Shown in pieces: positions 1-7,482 of a stretch of DNA of 32,924 nucleotides. Origin of the DNA: UBA11400 sp964550435. GTDB taxonomy: Bacteria; Bacteroidota; Rhodothermia; Balneolales; HLUCCA01. Location of the stretch: contig CAZJZI010000027.1 of NCBI GenBank assembly GCA_964550435.1, positions 1-32,924 on the forward strand. Direction: 5' to 3'. The first letter of the stretch is position 1. Each line of letters opens with the position of its first letter. Below the pieces are notes generated by a model. The model ran no database searches. It worked only from the letters and a program-made list of their open reading frames with translations, and had not been told where the DNA came from. The position numbers were made by a program, and so were the translations under genes.

Positions 1-790
1 GAAGATCACGGGCAACGGAATCAGTAGCAACTTTGGTGTTACAGAAAACGATACCCAGTTTGAAATTATTCACATCCATGAAACGGGAAATAGCCTCAGT
101 ACGCAGTGAGTCTCTAACTTCAACTACCCACTGATCGATTTTTGGAGCAGTAATCTGCTTACGATCGATGGTGATGTTTACCGGATCCTTCATGAACTTC
201 TTGGTGATTTCACGAATGAACGGTGGAACCGTTGCCGAGAACATAACCGTCTGGATATCATGTTTGACGTGAGTCAGAATTTCTTCCATGTCCTCACGGA
301 AGCCCATGTTTAACATCTCATCTGCTTCATCAAAAATCAGCATCTTGAGATTATCGAGTCGTATGGTACCCCGTTTAATGTGATCTATCGTTCTACCTGG
401 AGTTCCTACTACCACTTGGGCGCCTCGTTTGAGTGCTGTCAACTGTCGGCCGATTGGCTGTCCGCCATAAACTGGAACTACATGTAAATGAGGCATATAC
501 TGACCGATTTTCATTAGTTCACCCGTTACCTGGATGGCCAATTCTCGGGTTGGGCACTGAATAACTACCTGAATCTCATTTCGTGTCAGGTCTAATGATT
601 CAAGCAATGGAATACCAAAAGCTGCTGTTTTTCCTGTTCCTGTCTGAGCCTGACCTAGAAGATCTTTCCCTTCGAGAATATGCGGAATACACTGTTCCTG
701 AATGCCTGTCGGGGCTTCAAAGCCCATGGTTTTTAGTGATCGTAAAATAGGCTCACTAAGGCCTAATTGGTCAAAAGAAATCGAATTCAT
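1..790 (-). CDS. DEAD-box ATP-dependent RNA helicase, C-terminal part cut by window edge
   Basis: An RNA helicase that unwinds RNA duplexes using ATP, typically in ribosome assembly, mRNA decay or cold adaptation. The start is the ATG at 788-790 (MNSISFDQLGL) and 263 residues are visible before the window ends. Motifs appear in the family order: Q motif near residues 23-31 (GFEAPTGIQ), Walker A AQTGTGKT at 48-55, PTRELAIQ, TPGR, the DEAD box at 154-157, and SAT at about 185-187. The first part of the second RecA-like domain follows (IVFCNT). The C-terminal tail, which would tell DeaD/CsdA-like from RhlE-like proteins, lies outside the window, so no symbol is given. The gene follows the YgjV-like gene on the same strand after a 194-bp gap, long enough for its own promoter and a long 5' leader. 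Confidence 0.95.
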   Translation of the reverse strand, partial: MNSISFDQLGLSEPILRSLKTMGFEAPTGIQEQCIPHILEGKDLLGQAQTGTGKTAAFGIPLLESLDLTRNEIQVVIQCPTRELAIQVTGELMKIGQYMPHLHVVPVYGGQPIGRQLTALKRGAQVVVGTPGRTIDHIKRGTIRLDNLKMLIFDEADEMLNMGFREDMEEILTHVKHDIQTVMFSATVPPFIREITKKFMKDPVNITIDRKQITAPKIDQWVVEVRDSLRTEAISRFMDVNNFKLGIVFCNTKVATDSVARDL

Positions 791-984
791 AAATACGTTT
801 TTGATAATGCTTTACTCGTTTTATCGCACCACACGGACATTGTTTAAGATGTGCTGGTTGTCTCATCGTGAACCGTGCTGCAGGAAAAGACCCTGTGCTG
901 AAATACCATCGGGGAGAAAACGAGGTGCAAATGTGTGCCTAATATACTGATTTTTTTGATTCTTTTCAGATAAATCTTTTGGTA

Positions 985-1614
985 TCAATCTACCAACATC
1001 ATGAATTGTCCGGTTTCGTTAGTTTCTGTAAATCCAATTTTTTTTAAATAGTGAACGTGATCTGGAACAAAAGCAAATGTATAAACCGTTGTGATTCCGT
1101 GAGCTTTGAATAGGTCTCTTTGGTCTACATAGATAAACTTAGCAGTTTTAAAGTCCCGAAATTTTGGTATTACATAATCAATATCTACAGTTAGAACCTC
1201 TTTAGCTGTAATTCGCCCTGAAAGCAATCCAGCAGGGATCATATCACGTAAGATAAAAATATTGAAACTACTGGATGTTATTTTACCGGGAGCATCAGGC
1301 TGAAAGTTTCGGATGTCTTCGATGTAAAAATCCAGAAAATAACGTAGATATTCGTCTTTAGAATCAACTTTGAGCACCTTGAAGAATGATTTCATTTTCA
1401 TCATGCCTGTTAGATAATAGATATTGATACCCACAATAAACGCATTCATCAATGCAACAGGCAGGGAACCTATCAAGAATCCGTAAACTGAAAACGTTAA
1501 GGCTCCCAATAGATTAACAATTCTCAGACGGATTATCTGGCTCATCATCAATGAGACCGCCACCAGAATTGATGCAAGGTATCCGATTAACTCATAAATC
1601 AAGCTTGTTTCCAT
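985..1614 (-). CDS. YgjV-like inner-membrane protein with GNAT-like C-terminal domain
   Basis: A 209-residue protein in two parts. Residues 1 to about 75 are hydrophobic and form three or four membrane segments resembling the YgjV family (IGYLASILVAVSLMMSQ, then LLGALTFSVYGFLIG). Residues from about 85 to 209 are soluble and look like a GNAT acetyltransferase fold: FILRDMIPAGLL, DYVIPKFRDFKTAKFIY, and a final YLKKIGF in the place where many GNAT proteins carry a Y..xGF motif. The acetyltransferase reading is by eye, and no substrate can be inferred. The start is an ATG without a clear Shine-Dalgarno sequence. The gene is divergent from ccoI across about 150 bp that holds a perfect inverted repeat, so both genes may share regulation. 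Confidence 0.7.
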   Translation of the reverse strand: METSLIYELIGYLASILVAVSLMMSQIIRLRIVNLLGALTFSVYGFLIGSLPVALMNAFIVGINIYYLTGMMKMKSFFKVLKVDSKDEYLRYFLDFYIEDIRNFQPDAPGKITSSSFNIFILRDMIPAGLLSGRITAKEVLTVDIDYVIPKFRDFKTAKFIYVDQRDLFKAHGITTVYTFAFVPDHVHYLKKIGFTETNETGQFMMLVD

Positions 1615-1671
1615 AGGGGCTAAAATACAGTATCATAAGTGCTCTTCAAACACCAAAAACATCATTCATTG

Positions 1672-1694
1672 CAGATATAAGACTATTATATCTG
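1672..1694. promoter_or_regulatory. Perfect 9-bp inverted repeat in the ygjV-like/ccoI divergent region
   Basis: CAGATATAA (1672-1680), a 5-bp spacer, and its exact reverse complement TTATATCTG (1686-1694). It lies 71 bp before the ATG of ccoI and 57 bp from the start of the divergent YgjV-like gene. The 14-bp centre-to-centre spacing and symmetry suit a dimeric transcription factor. The arms differ from the Fnr consensus TTGAT-N4-ATCAA, so the regulator cannot be named. A short hairpin in the ccoI leader RNA is the alternative reading. Confidence 0.5.
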
Positions 1695-1765
1695 TTATTT
1701 AGAATCTGTCTAACTTCTTATTGGATAGGATTTTGCGTAGAATTGGAACAATTAAAAAGCGCCTC

Positions 1766-4198
1766 ATGAGTACCATTGAAGTAGCACAAAAACTAGCTTG
1801 CAGCCATTGTGGAGAACCGTGTGACGATGAATTGATATCGTCAGGGGATGGTGTGTTTTGTTGCACTGGTTGTAAAACAGTTTATGAGTTACTTCATGAC
1901 AACGGAATGGAAGCATACTATGCTCAGAGTGAGCTTGAATCACCTGGAATCAGTCAAAGACAGAGTATAAAGACTGACTTTTCGTATCTCGACCAACCTG
2001 AAATCGGGTCAAAAGTACTGGATTTTTCTGATGGAAAAATTGCATGGGTAACATTTAGAACCCCACAAATTCATTGTGCATCTTGCGTTTGGTTACTTGA
2101 AAACTTGCCTCGATTAAATCAGCATGTCCTTCAATCACAAGTTTATTTCGATCGTCGTGAGGTGACTGTCCGATTCAATGCCGAGTTACTTAAACTAAGT
2201 GAGTTGGCACTTCTGCTTTCTAAAATCGGATATCGACCTGATCTTCAACTGGATAAGGTCACTGGAAAAAAGTCTAGCCCAGTTGACCGTGCACTCTATC
2301 TAAAGATTGGAGTAGCCGGTTTTGCCTTCGGAAACATCATGTTGTTTTCATTGCCAGAATATCTGTCAGGTTCAGAAGGTGTTGACAATCAGTTCAGAGT
2401 TCTATTTGGAGTCTTAAACATTATTCTATCACTTCCCGTTTTCTTTTACAGTAGTCTGGATTTTTTCAAACCAGCCTGGTTGTCGATCCGACAGAAATAC
2501 TGGAGTATGGATATTGCAATATCTCTTGGAATTCTTGCGATGTTCTTCAGAAGTCTGTACGAAATCTCCACGGGTATCAGTGGTGGGTATATGGACTCAT
2601 TTACCATGTTGGTATTTCTGTTGTTGGTTGGTCGACTGTTTCAGCGGAAAACATTTGACCAACTATCATTCGAACGCGATTATGCTTCTTACTTTCCCCT
2701 TTCGGTGACCAGAATCTCAGACTCTGAAGTGGAGGAATCTGTTGCAGCTACTCGCATTGAGGAGGGGGATGTTCTGCTGATTCGTCAGGGAGAACTACTC
2801 CCGGCAGATGCAATTCTATTAGATAGAATGGCCAGTTTAGACTATAGTTTTGTCACAGGTGAAGCTGACCCGGTTACTGTTGAAATTGGCCAAACGTGCT
2901 TTGCTGGCGGGAAAAATATGGGAACCAGTGCCAGATTTAGTGTCCTAAGAGCGGTTTCTACGAGTTATTTGACCAGGCTTTGGAACCATGAAGTTTTTCA
3001 GAAAGTACAGAATGGTTCATTGCAGTCTGTATCGCAGCGATTCAGTAGATATTTTTCTCCACTAGTTATCTCTCTTGCTGTTGTATCAGGGTTATTTTGG
3101 TTGCCCGAGAGTACCTCACTGGCTATAAATGCATTTACAGCAGTGCTCATAGTAGCGTGTCCATGTGCATTGGCATTATCTGCTCCGTTTTCACTTGGTT
3201 GGGCGACAAATCTGCTTGCAAGAAGTAAAGTGTATGTCAAAAATGGCGAAGTAATTGAACGATTGGCTCATAGTGACGCATTGGTCTTCGACAAAACGGG
3301 AACCTTAACTCGCAGAGATCTGGGTAATGTAATTTATATGGGTAGGGATTTGTCGGAAGACGAGAAGAAGTTGTTATTGACCATTTTAAAAGAGAATACT
3401 CATCCACATGGACGGTCGTTCTATAAATGGCTAGCAGCCCAGATGGATAGTACTAAATCTGCACAATTAAGAGGTTATGAGGAATTTACTGGTGAAGGTG
3501 TGCAGGGTATCGTTGTTGATGTCCTCGTCAGAATCGGTTCAGCCAAGTGGATTGGGATCCACAATGCAGAAGCTAACAAAGCCGATCATCCTCGTTTATA
3601 TTTTTCTTTTGACGATGAGATTCCAGGTTATGTACAATTAGAATCTGAGTTCAGGTCTGGCGTTCAGAGTATGATTTTACGATTAAAGTCAGATTTTGCA
3701 TTGTTTGTACTTTCTGGGGACAATTCAAGAGACTTGGAACGTGTCAGGAAAGTATTTGGGAATGATGCCGAGCTTTACTTTAGTCAGAATCCACAAGATA
3801 AGCTCAACACAATTGAATCTATTCAGGCACGTGGACATAAACCTGTTATGATAGGGGATGGTTTAAATGATGCTGGCGCTTTGAAAGCTGGATATGTCGG
3901 AATTTCGGTAACGGAAGATACATCCAGTTTTACACCAGCAAGTGATGTGATTATGTCGGCTGAGAAAGTAGGTGAGCTTGATAAAATCATAGACTACAGT
4001 AAATCCACAGTAAAAATTATTTACATCAGCTTTGCTATTTCCTTGCTATACAACATCATTGGATTGGCATTTGCAGTTACCGCAACACTATCACCAATAG
4101 TTTGTGCAATTATTATGCCAGTTAGCTCTGTGACTGTAATTGCATTTACTTCAATTGCGACTCACCTGAGTACACGCTGGAAAGGAGTACACTTATGA
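1766..4198 (+). CDS. ccoI: Copper-translocating P-type ATPase CcoI (FixI) for cbb3 oxidase assembly
   Basis: A P1B-type ATPase of the CcoI/FixI family, which moves copper across the inner membrane for the CuB centre of cbb3 oxidase. The ATG at 1766 gives 810 residues. A TTG at 1721 in the same frame would add 15 residues, but has no ribosome site and the family domain begins just after 1766. Seen in order: an N-terminal cysteine-rich domain (C12, C15, C19, C32, C33, C36) typical of CcoI; an HMA-like metal site C104-A-S-C107; the membrane metal motif CPC at 465-467; the phosphorylation motif DKTGTLT starting at D509; and GDGLNDAG with D698. The gene opens the cco operon, and its stop overlaps ccoS in an ATGA. 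Confidence 0.95.
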   Translation: MSTIEVAQKLACSHCGEPCDDELISSGDGVFCCTGCKTVYELLHDNGMEAYYAQSELESPGISQRQSIKTDFSYLDQPEIGSKVLDFSDGKIAWVTFRTPQIHCASCVWLLENLPRLNQHVLQSQVYFDRREVTVRFNAELLKLSELALLLSKIGYRPDLQLDKVTGKKSSPVDRALYLKIGVAGFAFGNIMLFSLPEYLSGSEGVDNQFRVLFGVLNIILSLPVFFYSSLDFFKPAWLSIRQKYWSMDIAISLGILAMFFRSLYEISTGISGGYMDSFTMLVFLLLVGRLFQRKTFDQLSFERDYASYFPLSVTRISDSEVEESVAATRIEEGDVLLIRQGELLPADAILLDRMASLDYSFVTGEADPVTVEIGQTCFAGGKNMGTSARFSVLRAVSTSYLTRLWNHEVFQKVQNGSLQSVSQRFSRYFSPLVISLAVVSGLFWLPESTSLAINAFTAVLIVACPCALALSAPFSLGWATNLLARSKVYVKNGEVIERLAHSDALVFDKTGTLTRRDLGNVIYMGRDLSEDEKKLLLTILKENTHPHGRSFYKWLAAQMDSTKSAQLRGYEEFTGEGVQGIVVDVLVRIGSAKWIGIHNAEANKADHPRLYFSFDDEIPGYVQLESEFRSGVQSMILRLKSDFALFVLSGDNSRDLERVRKVFGNDAELYFSQNPQDKLNTIESIQARGHKPVMIGDGLNDAGALKAGYVGISVTEDTSSFTPASDVIMSAEKVGELDKIIDYSKSTVKIIYISFAISLLYNIIGLAFAVTATLSPIVCAIIMPVSSVTVIAFTSIATHLSTRWKGVHL
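4181..4187 (+). promoter_or_regulatory. Shine-Dalgarno sequence of ccoS
   Basis: AAAGGAG ends 7 bases before the ATG at 4195, inside the last codons of ccoI. It supports that ccoS start and shows the organism uses Shine-Dalgarno initiation at some genes. Confidence 0.75.
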
Positions 4199-4443
4199 CA
4201 GTCATGTATTTGCTCATTGCTTTTAGCCTGGTTATTGCTACTGGTTTTGTAATTGCATTCGTTTGGGCTATTCGTTCAGGTCAATATGACGACAGATATA
4301 CACCTTCCGTGCGAATGCTATACGATGACGAAAAACCAATTTCAGGTAAAAAAACTGACAATAAAGAAACTTCAGATACAAATAGACTTTCGAATTCAGA
4401 AATCAAACAAACAGCAAACAATTCTACCCAAACAACTAACTAA
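4195..4443 (+). CDS. ccoS: cbb3-type oxidase assembly protein CcoS
   Basis: A small membrane protein (82 residues) needed to mature cbb3 oxidase, placed in the family by its N-terminal membrane helix and the following WAIRSGQYDD with a Tyr/Asp-rich segment, which is the CcoS hallmark. The tail from about residue 45 is polar, rich in Lys, Asn and Thr, and longer than in proteobacterial CcoS. The start is set by a good ribosome site and the ATGA overlap with ccoI; an in-frame ATG three codons on is possible. CcoS is known in other bacteria to be required for cofactor insertion into CcoN, and its place between ccoI and ccoNO fits that. Confidence 0.9.
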   Translation: MTVMYLLIAFSLVIATGFVIAFVWAIRSGQYDDRYTPSVRMLYDDEKPISGKKTDNKETSDTNRLSNSEIKQTANNSTQTTN

Positions 4444-4450
4444 TCTATCT

Positions 4451-6625
4451 ATGGCAACAGAAACCTATTACTACGACAACCGGATCGTGCGGAATTTCGC
4501 GATCGCCACGGGATTGTGGGGATTAATCGGTATGCTTGTCGGTCTTATAATCGCGCTTAAGCTGGTGTTTCCAGAATTTCTGGGCGGTATTGCCGAATTA
4601 TCATACGGACGACTCCGACCTCTCCATACGAATGCGGTAATTTTCGCATTTGCCGGGAATGCCATTTTCTTAGGCGTCTATTACTCGCTCCAACGTTTAT
4701 GTAAAGCACGTATGTGGAGTGACACACTCAGTAAAATCAACTTCTGGGGATGGCAGGCTATTATTGTTTCAGCAGCTGTTACACTTCCTCTTGGTTACAC
4801 TCAAAGTAAAGAGTATGCCGAGCTTGAGTGGCCTATTGCAATTGCAATTGCAGTTGTCTGGGTTGTTTTTGGCTTAAATATGATGATGACCATCTACAAA
4901 AGACGTGTTAAACACATGTATGTGGCTATTTGGTTTTACATCGCAACCTTTGTAACAGTAGCTGTACTTCATATTGTAAATAATCTTGTTTTACCTGTAG
5001 ATATGCTTAAAAGCTACTCAGTTTATGCAGGTGTTCAGGATGCACTAGTTCAATGGTGGTATGGTCACAATGCTGTGGCATTCTTCCTTACCACCCCGTT
5101 CCTTGGGATTATGTATTATTTCATACCCAAGGCTGCAAATCGCCCGATTTATTCCTATCGGTTGAGTATTGTCCATTTTTGGGCTTTGATTTTTATCTAC
5201 ATCTGGGCCGGGCCACACCACTTGCTCTATACAGCACTGCCGGGCTGGGCTCAAAACCTGGGTGTTGTTTTTTCTGTTATGCTGATTGCCCCGTCATGGG
5301 GAGGTATGATCAACGGACTCTTTACCCTTCGCGGAGCCTGGGACCGCGTACGTAAAGATCCGGTACTGAAATTTATGGTAGTCGGTGTTACAGCCTATGG
5401 TATGGCTACATTTGAAGGGCCAATGATGTCTTTCAAGAATGTAAACGCTATCACACACTACACCGATTATGTAATTGCACACGTTCACACTGCTGCTCTT
5501 GCTTGGAACGGTGGTCTAACTTTTGCGATGCTATACTTTATTGTTCCAAGAATCTTCAATACCCAATTGTATAGCAACAAAATGGCTAATTTCCACTTCT
5601 GGGCGGCAACCCTAGGGCTTATAATCTATGTTATTCCAATCTATTGGGGCGGGATTATGCAAAGCTTGATGTGGAAAGAATTTAACGATGCAGGTACCAT
5701 GATGTATCCAAACTTCATGGAAACAGTTTCTCATTTGATACCTATGTACTTTGCACGTGCAATCGGCGGCACCTTATACATTGTCGGTATTTCAGCGGGG
5801 ATGTATAATCTTTATAAGACCATGAAATCAGGTTCACTAATAGCTGATGAGAAAGCTGAAGCAAATGTTGAACAATTGATGTTTAGCAGTCAAAAAGAAA
5901 GCTCATTCCACAGATGGTTAGAATCGAAACCAACGCAATTTACAGTACTTACTGTAGTTGCGATTTTGATTGGTGGATTTGTAGAGTACATCCCAACTGC
6001 ACTGGTTAAATCAAATGTCCCAACTATTACAAGCGTGAAACCATACACCCCACTTGAATTGGTTGGCCGTGATATTTACATCGCGGAAGGCTGTGTTGGA
6101 TGTCACTCACAAATGATTCGTCCGTTCCGCTCTGAAACCGAGCGCTATGGTGAGTATTCCAAAGCAGGTGAATTCGTATATGATCGTCCATTCTTATGGG
6201 GGTCTAAACGAACTGGTCCTGATTTACACCGTGTTGGAGGTAAGTATCCAGATTCATGGCATTATATGCACTTCCTGGATTCCAGATCTACATCTCCAGG
6301 AAGTATAATGCCTTCCTATCCATGGTTCCTCTCTCGTAAGATTGATATAGATCAGGTTCCTGCTAAGATTCGCACTTTGCAATCTTTGGGAGTACCATAT
6401 CCTGATGATTTCGATAAAAAGGCTGTGGATGCACTTCGTTCACAAGCCACTGGAATCGCGGATGGACTCAAGTCAAGTGGATTCGATGTTGAATGGGATG
6501 CTCACATGGTTGCAGTTATAGCCTATTTGCAACGACTAGGCACTGACATCAAGGGCGATGCGGAAGCAAATACGTTCAATAAATTCGTTGAACAGGGTAC
6601 TTCACAACAAGCCATAAACGAATAA
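4451..6625 (+). CDS. ccoNO: cbb3-type cytochrome c oxidase, fused subunits I and II (CcoNO)
   Basis: The catalytic core of a high-affinity terminal oxidase that reduces O2 to water and pumps protons. The ATG at 4451 (MATETYYYDN) gives 724 residues; the frame is open further upstream, but that stretch overlaps ccoS. Residues 1 to about 470 are the multi-helix CcoN domain with expected metal-ligand histidines: H59 (RPLHTN), H206 (WWYGHN), H256/H257 (GPHHLLY), and H344/H346 (AHVHTA). After a linker, a single helix near 520-535 leads into CcoO, a membrane-anchored monoheme cytochrome c with C548-V-G-C551-H552 followed by SQMIRP. No stop or frameshift separates the halves. Such fusions are known in Bacteroidota. 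The gene follows ccoS by 7 bp. Confidence 0.96.
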   Translation: MATETYYYDNRIVRNFAIATGLWGLIGMLVGLIIALKLVFPEFLGGIAELSYGRLRPLHTNAVIFAFAGNAIFLGVYYSLQRLCKARMWSDTLSKINFWGWQAIIVSAAVTLPLGYTQSKEYAELEWPIAIAIAVVWVVFGLNMMMTIYKRRVKHMYVAIWFYIATFVTVAVLHIVNNLVLPVDMLKSYSVYAGVQDALVQWWYGHNAVAFFLTTPFLGIMYYFIPKAANRPIYSYRLSIVHFWALIFIYIWAGPHHLLYTALPGWAQNLGVVFSVMLIAPSWGGMINGLFTLRGAWDRVRKDPVLKFMVVGVTAYGMATFEGPMMSFKNVNAITHYTDYVIAHVHTAALAWNGGLTFAMLYFIVPRIFNTQLYSNKMANFHFWAATLGLIIYVIPIYWGGIMQSLMWKEFNDAGTMMYPNFMETVSHLIPMYFARAIGGTLYIVGISAGMYNLYKTMKSGSLIADEKAEANVEQLMFSSQKESSFHRWLESKPTQFTVLTVVAILIGGFVEYIPTALVKSNVPTITSVKPYTPLELVGRDIYIAEGCVGCHSQMIRPFRSETERYGEYSKAGEFVYDRPFLWGSKRTGPDLHRVGGKYPDSWHYMHFLDSRSTSPGSIMPSYPWFLSRKIDIDQVPAKIRTLQSLGVPYPDDFDKKAVDALRSQATGIADGLKSSGFDVEWDAHMVAVIAYLQRLGTDIKGDAEANTFNKFVEQGTSQQAINE

Positions 6626-6630
6626 AGGAG
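6624..6630 (+). promoter_or_regulatory. Shine-Dalgarno sequence of ccoQ
   Basis: AAAGGAG overlaps the stop codon of ccoNO and ends 8 bases before the ATG at 6639, which fixes that start and suggests translational linkage. Confidence 0.75.
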
Positions 6631-6638
6631 TCCCAGTT

Positions 6639-6830
6639 ATGTATAAAAACGTGCTCGAATCTATCCAGGGGATAACCATTTATCCCCTGATTTCACTGAC
6701 CATATTCTTTACATTCTTCGTACTGTTGATTGTCTGGGTCGTCCGGATGAAGAAAACTGACATAGAAGAATATTCCAGATTACCTCTGGAGGACAGTGAG
6801 CCCACCGTGAACTATGACGCAAAATCCTGA
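6639..6830 (+). CDS. ccoQ: cbb3 oxidase small subunit CcoQ-like
   Basis: A 63-residue protein with one membrane helix (about residues 16-36, PLISLTIFFTFFVLLIVWVV) followed by basic residues and an acidic tail. Sequence similarity at this size is weak, so the call leans on position: CcoQ/FixQ, a single-helix subunit that stabilises the oxidase, is expected between ccoO and ccoP. A strong ribosome site precedes it, and its TGA stop contributes to the ribosome site of ccoP. Confidence 0.8.
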   Translation: MYKNVLESIQGITIYPLISLTIFFTFFVLLIVWVVRMKKTDIEEYSRLPLEDSEPTVNYDAKS

Positions 6831-6840
6831 GGAAATCCGT

Positions 6841-7470
6841 ATGTCAGATTCTAAAAACTTATACGAAGAACAACCAAACATCATTTTAAATGATGAAAAA
6901 GACAAACTTTTGGATCATGAATATGATGGAATCCAGGAGTTGAATAATCCGATGCCACCTTGGTGGTTATACGGATTCTATTTTACGATAGCACTAGGTG
7001 TAGTTTATATGTTCTACTACGACGTGTTAGGTATAGGTCTATCACAATCAGAAGAATACGAAGCAGAAGTGGCGCTGGCTGAGCAGATGTATCAACCGAC
7101 ACAGGAAGAGCCGTCTGTGAGTTTTGCAGAACTCGAAATTCTGAGTGATGAAGCGAGTATAGCTGCCGGAAAAGCGTTGTATTCGTCTCCTAAAAACCTC
7201 TGTACAACATGCCACGGTGGCCAGGGGGAAGGTCTAGTCGGACCAAACCTGACAGATGAATTCTGGATTAATGGTTGTAATCTCGAGTCAATAATGACAA
7301 GTATCAAAACAGGTTTCCCTACAGCTGGTATGCCTCCATATGGTAGTGGTTCACCGTTGACTGATACCGAGTTACAACAATTAGCCAGCTACATCATCTC
7401 ATTACGTGGTACCAACCCTCCAAATCCTAAACAGCCCGAACCAAATCGAGCTGTTGAATGTGTGCTTTAA
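6841..7470 (+). CDS. ccoP: cbb3 oxidase subunit III, monoheme cytochrome c (CcoP)
   Basis: The membrane-anchored cytochrome c that feeds electrons to CcoNO. The ATG at 6841 is preferred over an in-frame ATG at 6814 because GAGGA (6829-6833) sits 7 bases before it. That gives 209 residues. Seen: a soluble N-terminus; the CcoP signature NNPMPPWWLYGFYFTIALG (from residue 35) starting the membrane helix; and one cytochrome c domain with C121-T-T-C124-H125 and a likely axial Met in GMPPYG (M164). Only one heme site is present, whereas proteobacterial CcoP has two; the protein is shorter accordingly. Monoheme CcoP is consistent with Bacteroidota-type operons. C146 (NGC) is extra and unassigned. Confidence 0.94.
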   Translation: MSDSKNLYEEQPNIILNDEKDKLLDHEYDGIQELNNPMPPWWLYGFYFTIALGVVYMFYYDVLGIGLSQSEEYEAEVALAEQMYQPTQEEPSVSFAELEILSDEASIAAGKALYSSPKNLCTTCHGGQGEGLVGPNLTDEFWINGCNLESIMTSIKTGFPTAGMPPYGSGSPLTDTELQQLASYIISLRGTNPPNPKQPEPNRAVECVL

Positions 7471-7482
7471 AATCAGGTCAAA

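Noticed and set aside
702..950. Open frame of 82 codons on the plus strand
   Set aside because: It overlaps the 5' end and leader of the helicase gene on the other strand, has no ribosome site and resembles no family.
1721..1765. TTG at 1721 as the ccoI start
   Set aside because: No ribosome site upstream, and the added 15 residues are not part of the CcoI N-terminal domain; the ATG at 1766 is preferred.
6814..6840. ATG at 6814 as the ccoP start
   Set aside because: It lies inside ccoQ, with the nearest GGAGG 21 bases away; the ATG at 6841 has GAGGA at proper distance.
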